53,224 nt of DNA, taken from positions 1 through 53,224 of the forward strand of contig QHYI01000156.1 in assembly GCA_003223245.1 (NCBI GenBank). The letters run 5' to 3'. The position numbers were made by a program, and so were the translations under genes. This DNA comes from Acidobacteriota bacterium. Its GTDB lineage: Bacteria; Acidobacteriota; Terriglobia; Acidiferrales; UBA7541. Under the pieces are notes generated by a model. It did not search any database and had not been told where the DNA came from. It saw only the letters and a list, made by a program, of their open reading frames with translations. Below, one piece after another: positions 17,677 to 26,489 of this stretch (position 1 is its first letter; every line of letters starts with the position of its first letter).

Positions 17677-19275
17677 CTAGCGTTGCTTCGGTGAGGGAAC
17701 CACGAGCAGGGCGGCAGCGGCGTTAGGAAGGTTAAATTGGTAATTGCCATTGGGATCGGGCTCGATCTGCTCGAGGTGCGGTGTCGGGATATGACCTTCG
17801 CTGTCAAACTGGACCCCTCCGTAAGTGACCTCGGAAGACAACGAATCGAGTTTCGGCGCTTCCAGGAAAAGCAGCTCTGCTCGACGGGTCCGATTGGAAA
17901 CATGAACGCTCACGCGCCCCGAGGCCGAGACGTCCTTGTTGATGAGGACTACATTGACCGCGCAACTCGCACACTCGCTCGTCGCGTAAGAACGGAGGTC
18001 AGCGGCCGAATTTGTGGTTAGAGAGAGAAGATGTTTCCCCGACGCGCTCTGCCGAAAAAGATACATCGCATAGTAAAGCGGTTTCGCAACGTTCTGGTAG
18101 CCTTGCTGTTTTCTGCGGGCGTCAACCGCTTTGTACGTGTCCACGGGATTGTAGGAGCTTCCCCCGGGGCGATAGCTAAAATGGAAATTGATGCCGCTGA
18201 AGCCATCCTCGGCAGCGGAAAAAAGTGAATCTAGGCCCCAAAGCGCCGCAGCAAATGCATCGCTCACACCGGGCATACCACCGCAGGAGGCAGAGTTTGT
18301 CTCGGCAAGCGCAATCGGAACTTTACGCGCCCGCGCGCTCGCGACCAGGCTCTCGGCTTCTTTGTTAAAGCGTGTCATGAGCTCAGGAGCGAGCAGCTCT
18401 GCGATGGTAACCTGTTTGCCTCCGCAAGTCGTTAGGAGGTAGCTGTGCACGGTGACGAGTTTCAGCTTGGAGGCTCCGACGCCGTCGATGAAAGTGCCAA
18501 GGTCTTGCGCATTCCGCCATTTGCAACAGGTGGCTGGGCCTACCAATGCATATCTTTTAGCGATCGAATTCTGCCGGAACGCCTCTGCATAAGCGAGAAA
18601 GTCTTTCACGTGGTCGGCGGGTGAATACGGCCCGGGCCGGCTGCCGGCGCGGGAAAAAAGATCCGGCTCGTTCCCCAGCTCCAAGCCTAGGATCTCGTCC
18701 GGCTTGATTTCCTTCGCCACGGCGTGGGTGAGTTCGTCGAGAGCCCATTGGCTCGAATTCTGCTTTAGATTCAAACCTAAAATGAGCCGCCAACCCGAGG
18801 CTCGCGCTGCCTCGGAATAAAGACGAAAGTCGCCAATGCGGAGCTCCCCCTTACACCAGTCTGGATGCGGCGCGGCAGTGGCATTCCAACACGTATTGTC
18901 CTGGCTGTTGCCTCCGAGACGGAGAATCCCCGGGCCAAGATTGCGCATGAATTGAAAGAAACCTTTGTTCGGCGCTTCGGGTGTGCCCAGCGCATATTCG
19001 GCGACTCTAGCCCTCGACTCGGAAGTGCTTCCGCCAAAGGCTCCGATTCCCTGCCCTGCGGTCGAAACCTCCAGGCTGAATCCGACAAAGTCTTCCGGGA
19101 TCCTAGCGCCGAGTTGCTCGGTTTGAACCGAAACGGTTGCGAGCGGCGCTTGCGCGCTCGCAACCAAACTCCCCGGAATGGCGCTTAGGAAACACCCCGC
19201 TACAACACAGAATGCCAAGCGATGCGCACGGCGTTCCTTCGAGTCACTCTGAATTCCTAAAGATCCGAGCCTCAC
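17677..19275 (-). CDS. Exported glycoside hydrolase, GH79 (heparanase/beta-glucuronidase)-like
   Basis: The 532-residue product has a basic N-terminus and a hydrophobic segment (LAFCVVAGCFLSAIPGSLVA), so it is exported. The fold is a clan GH-A type barrel: LRLGGNSQDNTCWN near residue 119, LILGLNL, then ELGNEPDLF with the expected acid/base Glu at about residue 203. ALAETNS supplies the nucleophile Glu at about residue 325. GINFHFSYRPGG and an all-beta C-terminal domain ending in LPNAAAALLVVP match GH79 C-terminal domains. It should cleave glucuronides or similar uronic-acid-containing glycans outside the cytoplasm. The gene stands alone, so its induction cannot be inferred. GH79 is favoured over GH39 or GH30 by the C-terminal domain; that choice is from memory. 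Confidence 0.8.
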   Translation of the reverse strand: MRLGSLGIQSDSKERRAHRLAFCVVAGCFLSAIPGSLVASAQAPLATVSVQTEQLGARIPEDFVGFSLEVSTAGQGIGAFGGSTSESRARVAEYALGTPEAPNKGFFQFMRNLGPGILRLGGNSQDNTCWNATAAPHPDWCKGELRIGDFRLYSEAARASGWRLILGLNLKQNSSQWALDELTHAVAKEIKPDEILGLELGNEPDLFSRAGSRPGPYSPADHVKDFLAYAEAFRQNSIAKRYALVGPATCCKWRNAQDLGTFIDGVGASKLKLVTVHSYLLTTCGGKQVTIAELLAPELMTRFNKEAESLVASARARKVPIALAETNSASCGGMPGVSDAFAAALWGLDSLFSAAEDGFSGINFHFSYRPGGSSYNPVDTYKAVDARRKQQGYQNVAKPLYYAMYLFRQSASGKHLLSLTTNSAADLRSYATSECASCAVNVVLINKDVSASGRVSVHVSNRTRRAELLFLEAPKLDSLSSEVTYGGVQFDSEGHIPTPHLEQIEPDPNGNYQFNLPNAAAALLVVPSPKQR

Positions 19276-19816
19276 GCTTCGATATTACCACCGAGGCCCC
19301 TTGCACTCGTGTCGCGGTCGAACCGATCCCTGCGAGGAGCCCATCGCGGAAAGCAGGTCTCCAAGCTCGTTGTAGCACTTGGTGAGAAACATGTGCTAGA
19401 TGGCAACCAAGATTTTGTGGGCCACCGCCGCGCGCTTGTATCCGCGTCGGGCTTTAAGAGGGAAAAATTTGTCGCGCAGAATAGGTGCCCTTGGCACAAG
19501 CCGCCGACTCTACCGGGAGAAATTCCTGCTAGGACCGAGATCCCCGATTTGTGCGTTCATCAAGCATAGCTTATAGTTTCACCACCCTTGTATGTCGCTC
19601 AAATGGAAGAGTTTGAAGGACCCAGCAGCGAGGCTTCGCATCCTATAATAGGGTAGTCATGACCAGGACTCATCCCGTGACCCCTAGTCGTCTGTTGGCC
19701 AAGTCTCGCGGAGGTGAAGAGAAACTAATTTCTTCGGATGGTGTTGGGCTTTACAGAACAGGTTTGTCGCCCGCGACAGGCGTCCTGTGACGACTACAGC
19801 TTTGGGGGGCCGAATC
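19276..19816. other. Divergent intergenic region, about 540 bp
   Basis: It lies between two divergently transcribed genes (GH79-like on minus, TonB-like on plus) and should hold both promoters. I see no palindromic operator or RNA element with confidence. Confidence 0.45.
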
Positions 19817-21622
19817 ATGAGATTGCGTAAGGCCAACTTTGCTGGACTCACCTCTCCTCTGCAACAGGCGGAGATGAAATCCATCCTGGCCGGTACGTGG
19901 CCACCGCTCAAACCATTGCCGGTATTCAAGTACGAAACATTTGAGTATCGCGCCACGATTGAGTTCGACAAGAAGCGAGGAGAGTGGGTGTGTCGAAAAA
20001 CATCTCTACCATCCAACAAGCTTCAGGAACTGCGCGGTGGACTGAGAGAAATCACCATGGCGTTGCCCCATGGCGACGCACAAATATTCACCGAAGCCGC
20101 GGAACAGCAGGAACAGGAATTGGAGAAGGACGCCAATCGTCGTCTTCAGGCCATCCATGAATGGAGAGAGAACTATGAGAACGGCGCACTGTACTTTGAA
20201 CTACGAGACTATCTCTCGGAAAGCCAGCGAATCGAAATGGATGACAGCCTTCGGCTGTCTCTTACTGCCCGGCAACTTCAGTTTAACGCGAAGAACGTCG
20301 CGTATGTTTTTGACGCTCTTTCGACGGCGGGGGGTAGGTTTGCGAGGTTCACTGAATTCGCGAAGCGGAATAAGGCGAAGCAGGCAACTGACCCTCAAGC
20401 ACTAGGGGAAGGAGCTGAGTTTCCGGACGTTTCGATCAAGGATGTTTTACCAGAGCAAGAACAAGCCTCCTTCGCAAAACAAACGGCCCACGCAGCGGCT
20501 CAACCGTTTGAGATCGAGACCGCTGAGGTTGCCGAAGCTGATTCTCCATCGCTCATCGCGCACCCTCACCAAGAAGCCCGCCACTCCCCCGCAGTTGCCG
20601 GTTTTGCGGCGCAAGTTCGATCGGACCCGTCGTCCGCGGATCGCACCGAAGGTCTGTCATCCGGCTTTCCTGCTCTTGAAATATCCGCATTTCAAGTCAC
20701 TTTATTCGCACTAACGTCTTTATTCGCGGTGATCGCTTTCGCCGTTGGGCTCAAAGTGGGACGCGCGGCGCTTGGGAGACACCTCCGAGAAGTCTCGAAA
20801 TCATTCGTTGCTATAGATGCCAAGTCGCAGACACCGTCTCATCAAGCGGACAAATCGACTTCGCAAACTCAAGCGCCGCCCGTGGCAAGCTCCAGTGACT
20901 CCCCGAGCACACATGGCCTCGACGACGCTACGCCTTCCGAAGGAAAGTCTAAGGAGAACACCCGACGCTCAGAATACTTCGCACAACTGCGTTCCACGGA
21001 TTCAGATTCATCTCCGACAACAGAATCTAAACCATCGGTTAAGCTCGGAGTCAATTCTGAGCACAGAGGCGCGATCGGGCTAATTGCGCCGAGAAGTCCC
21101 GCCCCACACAGGCTAGCCCCTGCGATGGCCGCAGCGCCGCACTTGCCAAGATCTTCCGCGATCCTGGTCACTCTGCCACGCGGTAGAAGCCAACCGTTCA
21201 GGGTTAGTTTGCCGGAAAAAGCGATCGCCGCCACCTCTTCGTTCGCGATGACCTCGCAGCTTTCTGTTCTCGTTTCTCCGGAGCCCGGGCCTCCGTTGGC
21301 TTACAAACCCGCTCGATTAGAATCTGGCGAGCTAGTCTCCTTCGTTTGGCCTCGTTATCCAAGGTCGCGGAATCGATATGGACGTGCCGAAACAATAAGG
21401 GTCCGCACCACGATCGGGCAGCTTGGCCAAGTGCTGGGGGTAAAGTTCTTGAGTGGCTCGGTCTCTCTTTTTCCTGCCACAGTGCGAGCCATTCGCCAGT
21501 GGCGTTACAGGCCCACTCTGTTAGACAAAAGACCGCTCGAAGCTCAGCAGGACGTCACGATTGAATTCCGGCCGCCACAATATTCGTCACAGGTGTCAAC
21601 TCGGCAGCCATCCCACAACTAG
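19817..21622 (+). CDS. Single-pass membrane protein with TonB-like C-terminal domain
   Basis: ATG 19817 follows a GGGGGG stretch at about eight bases; an upstream GTG (19787) is possible. The first about 290 residues are cytoplasmic in character, with a charged helical segment (TEAAEQQEQELEKDANRRLQ) and an acidic Ala/Glu-rich stretch. One membrane helix follows (FQVTLFALTSLFAVIAFAVG). After it is a long Ser/Pro/Thr-rich, poorly conserved linker, as in periplasm-spanning TonB proteins. The last about 75 residues (YPRSRNRYGRAETIRVRTTI, then ATVRAIRQWRYRPTLLDKRP and VTIEFRP) have the TonB C-terminal fold. The N-terminal half is larger than in a normal TonB, so a sensory or coupling role is possible. 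No receptor or ExbBD genes are adjacent. Confidence 0.7.
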   Translation: MRLRKANFAGLTSPLQQAEMKSILAGTWPPLKPLPVFKYETFEYRATIEFDKKRGEWVCRKTSLPSNKLQELRGGLREITMALPHGDAQIFTEAAEQQEQELEKDANRRLQAIHEWRENYENGALYFELRDYLSESQRIEMDDSLRLSLTARQLQFNAKNVAYVFDALSTAGGRFARFTEFAKRNKAKQATDPQALGEGAEFPDVSIKDVLPEQEQASFAKQTAHAAAQPFEIETAEVAEADSPSLIAHPHQEARHSPAVAGFAAQVRSDPSSADRTEGLSSGFPALEISAFQVTLFALTSLFAVIAFAVGLKVGRAALGRHLREVSKSFVAIDAKSQTPSHQADKSTSQTQAPPVASSSDSPSTHGLDDATPSEGKSKENTRRSEYFAQLRSTDSDSSPTTESKPSVKLGVNSEHRGAIGLIAPRSPAPHRLAPAMAAAPHLPRSSAILVTLPRGRSQPFRVSLPEKAIAATSSFAMTSQLSVLVSPEPGPPLAYKPARLESGELVSFVWPRYPRSRNRYGRAETIRVRTTIGQLGQVLGVKFLSGSVSLFPATVRAIRQWRYRPTLLDKRPLEAQQDVTIEFRPPQYSSQVSTRQPSHN

Positions 21623-21679
21623 TGGCAGACAAATGAGTGGTCTACTTCGAGCTGCCTGATGATTCGAATTGCCGCTAGT

Positions 21680-21716
21680 CGAACTACTGGAACTTTTCTC
21701 AGATTTTCGGATTCTT
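21680..21716 (+). pseudogene. Scrap of a SAM methyltransferase gene, repeated at 32544-32580
   Basis: Thirty-seven bases are identical, except for one A/G difference, to 32544-32580 inside the methyltransferase gene at 32040-32751. Both encode ELL(E/G)LFSDFRIL. Flanking sequence resembles the same gene only weakly and no intact frame exists, so this is taken as the remains of a related gene. Confidence 0.55.
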
Positions 21717-21760
21717 GGTGGATGGTCGGCAAATCCGAACCTCGATCGGGGAGGATCCGG

Positions 21761-21898
21761 TCATTGCTGCTTACTTGCGGGCGCGAGGCGGGCCACGTCG
21801 CGGCCGAGGCGAGAATCGGTGGCGCGATACACTTCACCCATTCCGCCGGCGCCAATCTTTGCCTGAATGCGATAGTGCGCGACGATTTGCGCAATCAT
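21761..21898 (-). pseudogene. N-terminal relic of a serine/threonine protein kinase
   Basis: From ATG 21898 the first codons read [20 protein letters not shown] and then [16 protein letters not shown], the glycine-rich ATP loop (GAGGMGEVY) and the beginning of the kinase N-lobe typical of Pkn-type bacterial kinases. The usual lysine-bearing strand (VAxK) that should follow is lost; the frame ends at a TGA (21761) after 45 codons. A real kinase has about 270 residues in this domain. Only the start of the gene remains. Confidence 0.75.
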
Positions 21899-22088
21899 GG
21901 CCTGCCTTTGCGAGCCATACTATGACGGGTTATGTCACACGTCAATTAAAAGCCGATACGCTCGATACGCTCTCTAGCGATTGCGAAGCCCTTCCCGCTG
22001 CCTACGGATCGAGAGTGAATAACGGGTTTTGAGGCAATAACACCTCGATCAGGCCGCCGGAATTCCCGAATGGAAAAAGGAGGGACTT

Positions 22089-22649
22089 ATGTCTAAGCAT
22101 CGTATTGCGCTTGCGCTATTATCATTCGCCGTTTTGACGGGCCTGATCCCATTAGCAAATGCCCAGTCAGCAGTTGAGAATCCTCCGACGCCACCCCCGC
22201 CGCACGAAAAGCAAAGTCCTTCCGTAGAGAAAAACCTCAAGGTATTCGACACTCTCGATTTTGAGGTGTTCAGCAATCAGAAATGGGACCGGCTCAAGGA
22301 AAGTCACGCCCTGGATATCGTTGTCACTTGGCCCGACGGGCATGAGACTAAAGGCATCGAAAAGCACATTGGGGATCTGAAGGCGTTGTTCGTCTTTGCG
22401 CCTGACCTGAAAATCAAGGTGCATCCTATTCGCTTTGGCTCCGGCACATGGACCGCCGTCACTGGCATAATGTCAGGCACATTTACAAAGCCCATGCCCA
22501 CGTCTGACAACAAGTCGATCCCACCCACCGGCAAACACTTCGCGCTTAGCATGGTGACGATTGGACATTGGAAAGGTGCCACAATGGATCACGAATGGCT
22601 GTTCTGGGACAACCAGGACTTTATGAACCAGATCGGATTGGGGAAATAG
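22089..22649 (+). CDS. Exported SnoaL/NTF2-like protein
   Basis: The ATG follows AAGGAGG at seven bases. A signal peptide (MSKHRIALALLSFAVLTGLI, then a cleavage-like NAQ) precedes a proline-rich linker (PPTPPPPHEKQ) and a domain of about 125 residues. KVFDTLDFEVFSNQKWDRLK, VVTWPDGHETKG, IKVHPIRFGSGTWTAVTGIM, SGTFTKPMP and a final DHEWLFWDNQDFMNQIGL are the landmarks of the SnoaL-like ester-cyclase branch of the NTF2 fold. Such domains bind small hydrophobic ligands; the reaction is unknown here. It is 95 bp upstream of the dioxygenase gene and may share its transcript. Confidence 0.8.
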   Translation: MSKHRIALALLSFAVLTGLIPLANAQSAVENPPTPPPPHEKQSPSVEKNLKVFDTLDFEVFSNQKWDRLKESHALDIVVTWPDGHETKGIEKHIGDLKALFVFAPDLKIKVHPIRFGSGTWTAVTGIMSGTFTKPMPTSDNKSIPPTGKHFALSMVTIGHWKGATMDHEWLFWDNQDFMNQIGLGK

Positions 22650-22744
22650 GCACTCCGATGAAGGTCACTGGTGCTGAAGACGCGGATCTCTTTCTTCGGC
22701 GGCCAGAGCAATCGCGACGGTTGGAGAACGAGGCTATTTGAACG

Positions 22745-23527
22745 ATGTCAGAACGCATCCCAGCGCTGTTCATTGGGCACGGAAATCCAATGAATGCGCT
22801 GCTCGTGAATCCATATACAGAGCGGTGGGCGGCGCTTGGAACAGCGTTCCCCAAGCCGAAAGGAATTCTCGCTGTGTCTGCTCACTGGTACATTCAGGAT
22901 GCTGCCGTTACCGTAAGCACTGCACCGAGAACGATCCATGACTTCGGTGGGTTCCCGCGTGAGCTGTACGAGGTGCAATACCCCGCGCCGGGCGATCCTG
23001 ACCTAGCAGCTCACGTCCAGAAGCTCCTTGCACCGTTGTCAGTGAGGCGCGACGAGCGCTGGGGGCTGGATCATGGAACCTGGTCGGTCCTTTGCCATAT
23101 GTATCCGCATGCCGACGTTCCTGTGGTTCAACTGAGCATCGACGAAAAACAGCCGCCCTTGTTTCACTACGATATTGGTAAGCGACTTGCTCCACTTCGC
23201 GAGCAAGGCGTTCTTATTTTGGGCAGCGGCAACGTAGTGCACAACCTGCACGCGTATGCTTGGGGTAGACACGCGCAAGAGCCTTACGATTGGACGATTT
23301 CATTCGAAACGAGAGTGCGTGAGCTGCTTCTCGCTGAGGAATACAAGCCATTGATTAACTATGAGAATCAGCTCGGCAATGAAGCTGATCTGGCCGTTCC
23401 AACCCCCGATCATTACCTGCCGTTGCTCTACATTGCTGGCACTCGCACGCGGTCGGAGTCTCTTGCATTCCCGGTTGAAGGAGTGGATGGCGGTTCGGTT
23501 TCCATGCTTGCAGTACGGGTTGGATGA
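22745..23527 (+). CDS. ygiD: 4,5-DOPA-extradiol-type dioxygenase (YgiD/LigB superfamily)
   Basis: The 260-residue protein matches YgiD along its length. The metal-binding histidines expected in this family are visible: FIGHGNP (His12), VSAHWY (His47), GNVVHNLHAYAWG (His166) and PTPDHYLPLLY (His223). Family members use a divalent metal to open catechol rings; the plant homologue makes betalamic acid from DOPA, and the bacterial substrate is not firmly known. It is probably a cytoplasmic enzyme. The intact length agrees with the family's usual about 260-270 residues. Confidence 0.93.
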   Translation: MSERIPALFIGHGNPMNALLVNPYTERWAALGTAFPKPKGILAVSAHWYIQDAAVTVSTAPRTIHDFGGFPRELYEVQYPAPGDPDLAAHVQKLLAPLSVRRDERWGLDHGTWSVLCHMYPHADVPVVQLSIDEKQPPLFHYDIGKRLAPLREQGVLILGSGNVVHNLHAYAWGRHAQEPYDWTISFETRVRELLLAEEYKPLINYENQLGNEADLAVPTPDHYLPLLYIAGTRTRSESLAFPVEGVDGGSVSMLAVRVG

Positions 23528-24064
23528 AGATTGCCTAGCTGATGCGGCTTCCTGATTCCCCCGTCGATGGCCGGCACCTCGATAGTCCATTGAGCGTTTC
23601 AGCACTGCGACTTCGGCCGGAAGCGAGCGCATGGACGTTCTGGACGAGTCGTCGGGGAAACAAGAAATTGAGAATCTGGCCCAATTACTTCCGGTTGCCC
23701 ATCAGAACGAAGCCGCTTGTGCGGCAGGCACCGCGCCCCTAACGCCGTAGTGCTGGCCGAACCGATCGTTTCCCGATATTCGGCAACACTTCTTTAACCG
23801 CATTGGCGAAGGTTTGCCCGTGACCCGCCAACGGTCGCACCGCAATTGCTCGGTCGGCGAAGAGAAAGCGCGAGCTTTGGACAATTCAATTTCACGACAA
23901 TCATTCGATACCCGCGTCACGGCCAAGCCGGTGTACCATTCACGCACCCGGGTGCCCCACTCGGTTCCTTCCTGTTTGCCCGTCACCCGCCAGCAATCCT
24001 GGCATGTGCCGACGAGCATGGGATATACTGCGCGCCGAAAAGAAATCCGTCGAGGTTAGTCCAC
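23528..24064. other. Gene-free stretch of about 540 bp with a 19-bp direct repeat
   Basis: No supported gene. GTTTGCCCGTGACCCGCCA (23812-23830) recurs at 23974-23992 with one difference (GTTTGCCCGTCACCCGCCA). The same tail GCCCGTCACCCGCC also ends the dispersed repeat copy at 41542-41605. The promoter of the downstream serine hydrolase should be here. Confidence 0.5.
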
Positions 24065-25384
24065 ATGCAAGGTCAGCATACGAAAAGCACCTCACCGTCC
24101 GGAGTTTATGTTTTGCGCGGCATACTGGCCGCGGCACTTGCGCTGACAGCGCTGATTGTCACGCTGTTCCCGAACAGTTCGGCCAATTCCGGAAATCCCA
24201 TTGACCAGGTCTTGCGAGAAGCGGTTGGCGAGAAGAAAGTTCCAGGAGTTGTAGCAATGGTTGCCGTGGAAGATCATGTGACTTATCAAGGCGCGTCAGG
24301 CAAGCGGGACACGATTAAGAACATCCCGATGAGCATCGATTCGATTTTCCGCATCGCGTCGATGACCAAACCGATCACCTCGGTGGCCGTAATGCAGCTT
24401 GTCGAGAATGGACGCGTGAAATTGGATGAACCCGGGGCAACTTACCTACCGGACCTTTCGCAGGTTCAAGTACTCGAGGAATTTGACGCAGGAACGGGAA
24501 ACGCAAAACTGAGACCTCCCAAGTCGCCGCCCACGGTTCGGCAGTTGCTGACGCACACATCGGGATACGTGTACGAGTTTTTCGATCCAAAGATGCAAGC
24601 GTACGCGGCGAGCGGAGCGGTTCCGTCCATTCGGCAGGGAGACGGTGGCTTTCTGAAAGCGCCTATTCTGTTCGATCCCGGAACGCGATGGGAATATGGA
24701 ATTAGTACGGACGTGCTCGGCAGGCTGGTCGAGAAAGTCAGCGGGCAAACTCTGGAGGAGTACTTTCGTCGGCATATTTTTCAGCCTCTCGGCATGACCG
24801 ACACATTTTTCGACGTGCCACCAGACAAGCAAACGCGCGTTGTAGCTCTTGATATGCGTCAAGAGGATGGCAGCTTCGTAGAACCCCCGCCGCAGCCCTT
24901 CCAACCTGTACGATTTTACAGCGGTGGCGGCGGACTCTACTCAACGGCGAGCGATTATCTAAAGTTCGAGCGCATGGTGCTCGGTGGCGGAAAACTCGAC
25001 AACAAACGGATCCTTCAATCCGACACGGTCAACGAGATGACTCGGAATCAGATTGGCGATTTGACGCTACCAGAAATGAGGAGCTTTGTGCCTCAATTCG
25101 CCAAGGATCCCATCCACGTGCCCGGCTCGCTCGACAAGTTTGCGCTGGGATTCGCCATTAACACCAAGCCTGTGGAAGGCGGCCGTTCCGGCGGATCTCT
25201 GGCGTGGGCGGGTATCTACAACACCTTTTTCTGGATTGACCCACCGCGGAAAACGTGTGCAGTAATCCTAATGCAGATACTTCCCTTCGGCGATGATGGA
25301 GCAAACTCGGTAGTCGAGCACTTTGAGCGCGCCGTTTATGCGAGTCCTGCTAGCGCGGTTGCTGCGGGTGGACGCAGCCATTGA
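24065..25384 (+). CDS. Serine hydrolase, beta-lactamase class C-like (DUF/EstB-type)
   Basis: ATG 24065 opens a signal peptide or anchor (VYVLRGILAAALALTALIVT); the longer open frame upstream lacks coding features. The beta-lactamase/penicillin-binding-type domain shows the SxxK motif as SMTK (residues 99-102) and WEYGIST at the place of the Tyr-x-Asn motif. A Gly-rich SGGGGLYSTASDYLKF segment and a C-terminal GGSLAWAGIYNTFFWIDP loop follow. Length (439) suits class C-like esterases and peptidases. It probably acts in the periplasm on esters, lactams or peptides; the substrate is unknown. A second enzyme of this superfamily lies at 48102-49181. Confidence 0.88.
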   Translation: MQGQHTKSTSPSGVYVLRGILAAALALTALIVTLFPNSSANSGNPIDQVLREAVGEKKVPGVVAMVAVEDHVTYQGASGKRDTIKNIPMSIDSIFRIASMTKPITSVAVMQLVENGRVKLDEPGATYLPDLSQVQVLEEFDAGTGNAKLRPPKSPPTVRQLLTHTSGYVYEFFDPKMQAYAASGAVPSIRQGDGGFLKAPILFDPGTRWEYGISTDVLGRLVEKVSGQTLEEYFRRHIFQPLGMTDTFFDVPPDKQTRVVALDMRQEDGSFVEPPPQPFQPVRFYSGGGGLYSTASDYLKFERMVLGGGKLDNKRILQSDTVNEMTRNQIGDLTLPEMRSFVPQFAKDPIHVPGSLDKFALGFAINTKPVEGGRSGGSLAWAGIYNTFFWIDPPRKTCAVILMQILPFGDDGANSVVEHFERAVYASPASAVAAGGRSH

Positions 25385-25529
25385 AGTGTGCGAGATAATT
25401 CGTCCCAGGGCTTGAGCGACAACTATCCACAGGGATCTGTCTAGAAGCATCCGCCGTCTACGTGGCAAGTAGGATCCAAAGCTACCTACTACGGCAGCCG
25501 AGCGCGGGTGCTTCGACTGGGCCGCTCCC

Positions 25530-25570
25530 AGTCGGCTACTCGGAGACTGACTCCGCTGCAGGCGGAACTA
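25530..25570 (+). repeat. Possible partial copy of the dispersed stem-loop repeat
   Basis: AGTCGGCTACTCGGAGACTGACTCC resembles the first half of copy A (620-689). The second half is not recognisable. It lies just past the TetR stop codon. Confidence 0.3.
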
Positions 25571-25588
25571 ACCATAGTGATACCAGGA

Positions 25589-26260
25589 TTAGTGCTGGGG
25601 GCGTCGGGTCGCTGGCGCGTCATTCTGTAGCGGATGAAGTTGTAGGAAGGCGGCTGCGGCGTCGCGGGCACGGCGCGCGCTTTCGCGCGGCTTCGGTCGC
25701 TTGGCGACACCGAGCAGCAGGCTGACGATCAAATCGCGCCAGAGTAGCCCGGCGAACTGCCCGGCGAGTTCCGCAGGGCGGCCTGTGAGCAGCCCAGACG
25801 CCTGGGCCTGGGCCATGATTTTACGCAGGGCGGCGCGGCTTGCCTCGCGTCCTGTAGAGTCGAGGGCACGCGCCACCTCGGGGGCGTTGGCCGCCTCGGC
25901 GATTGCCAGTCGGAATACCCCCATGACCGTGGGATCGCTTATCTCGCGGATGAGCTTTGTCCCGAAAGAAGCCAGCACGCGGGCTAGGGTCTCACGATCG
26001 CGCAGCTCGGGCAGGTGAGCGAGCACCTCCAGTCGCTTTGCGCGCTCGCGGATGCAGGCGATCAGCATTTTCTGTTTGTTGCCAACTAGCGCGTAAAGTT
26101 CTCGCTTCGAAACGCGCGCGCGTGTCGCGATCTCAAGCGTGCTGGCCGCTGCGTGGCCGCTCTTCATGAACGCCGCAAAGGCCGCCTCAAGGATGCGCTT
26201 GCGCACCGCGGTTTCGTCACCGCTTTCCTGTCGGCGCTTCGACATCTTTGCCCTAGCCAT
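25589..26260 (-). CDS. TetR/AcrR-family transcriptional regulator
   Basis: The N-terminal part is a standard TetR DNA-binding domain: RKRILEAAFAAFMKSGHAAA, STLEIATRARVSKRELY and ALVGNKQKMLIACI, covering the three helices and the turn. The C-terminal part is a ligand-binding helical domain (AGQFAGLLWRDLIVSLLLGV). TetR proteins usually repress neighbouring genes until a small molecule binds. It is divergent from the YCII-like gene, and the 229-bp gap holds two similar palindromes around GGTACC (26311-26328 and 26403-26420) that are likely its operators. This suggests it represses both itself and the operon at 26490-27707. Confidence 0.88.
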   Translation of the reverse strand: MARAKMSKRRQESGDETAVRKRILEAAFAAFMKSGHAAASTLEIATRARVSKRELYALVGNKQKMLIACIRERAKRLEVLAHLPELRDRETLARVLASFGTKLIREISDPTVMGVFRLAIAEAANAPEVARALDSTGREASRAALRKIMAQAQASGLLTGRPAELAGQFAGLLWRDLIVSLLLGVAKRPKPRESARRARDAAAAFLQLHPLQNDAPATRRPQH

Positions 26261-26310
26261 TCACCTCTCCTTGACGACGCCGGTACCCCATAGCACCATC
26301 ATAAGCATCG

Positions 26311-26328
26311 TGGTACCCACTGGTACCA
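26311..26328. promoter_or_regulatory. Candidate TetR operator 1
   Basis: TGGTACCCACTGGTACCA is an imperfect 18-bp palindrome about 50 bp upstream of the tetR-type start. It shares half-sites TGGTACC and GGTACCA with the perfect palindrome at 26403-26420. A further GGTACC half-site is at 26282-26287. Confidence 0.65.
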
Positions 26329-26402
26329 GTATAGTCTGACTCCGTGGCCCAGGCTGAATTTCTTTGTAACCATCGGTAAGATGGCGCGTCTAAGTTAAGG
26401 TG

Positions 26403-26420
26403 TGGTACCAGCTGGTACCA
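26403..26420. promoter_or_regulatory. Candidate TetR operator 2
   Basis: TGGTACCAGCTGGTACCA is a perfect 18-bp palindrome located 70 bp upstream of the YCII-like start codon. It has the same half-sites as operator 1, with a centre-to-centre distance of 92 bp. Confidence 0.7.
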
Positions 26421-26489
26421 ACCAAGAAAGAGGACGGTCGTACTCTTTTTAGGATTGACGAAACCAGACTGAATCGAAAGGATAACCCG

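Noticed and set aside
23846-24064. Upstream extension of the serine hydrolase frame
   Set aside because: It has no leader or ribosome site and unusual composition; the signal peptide starts at 24065.
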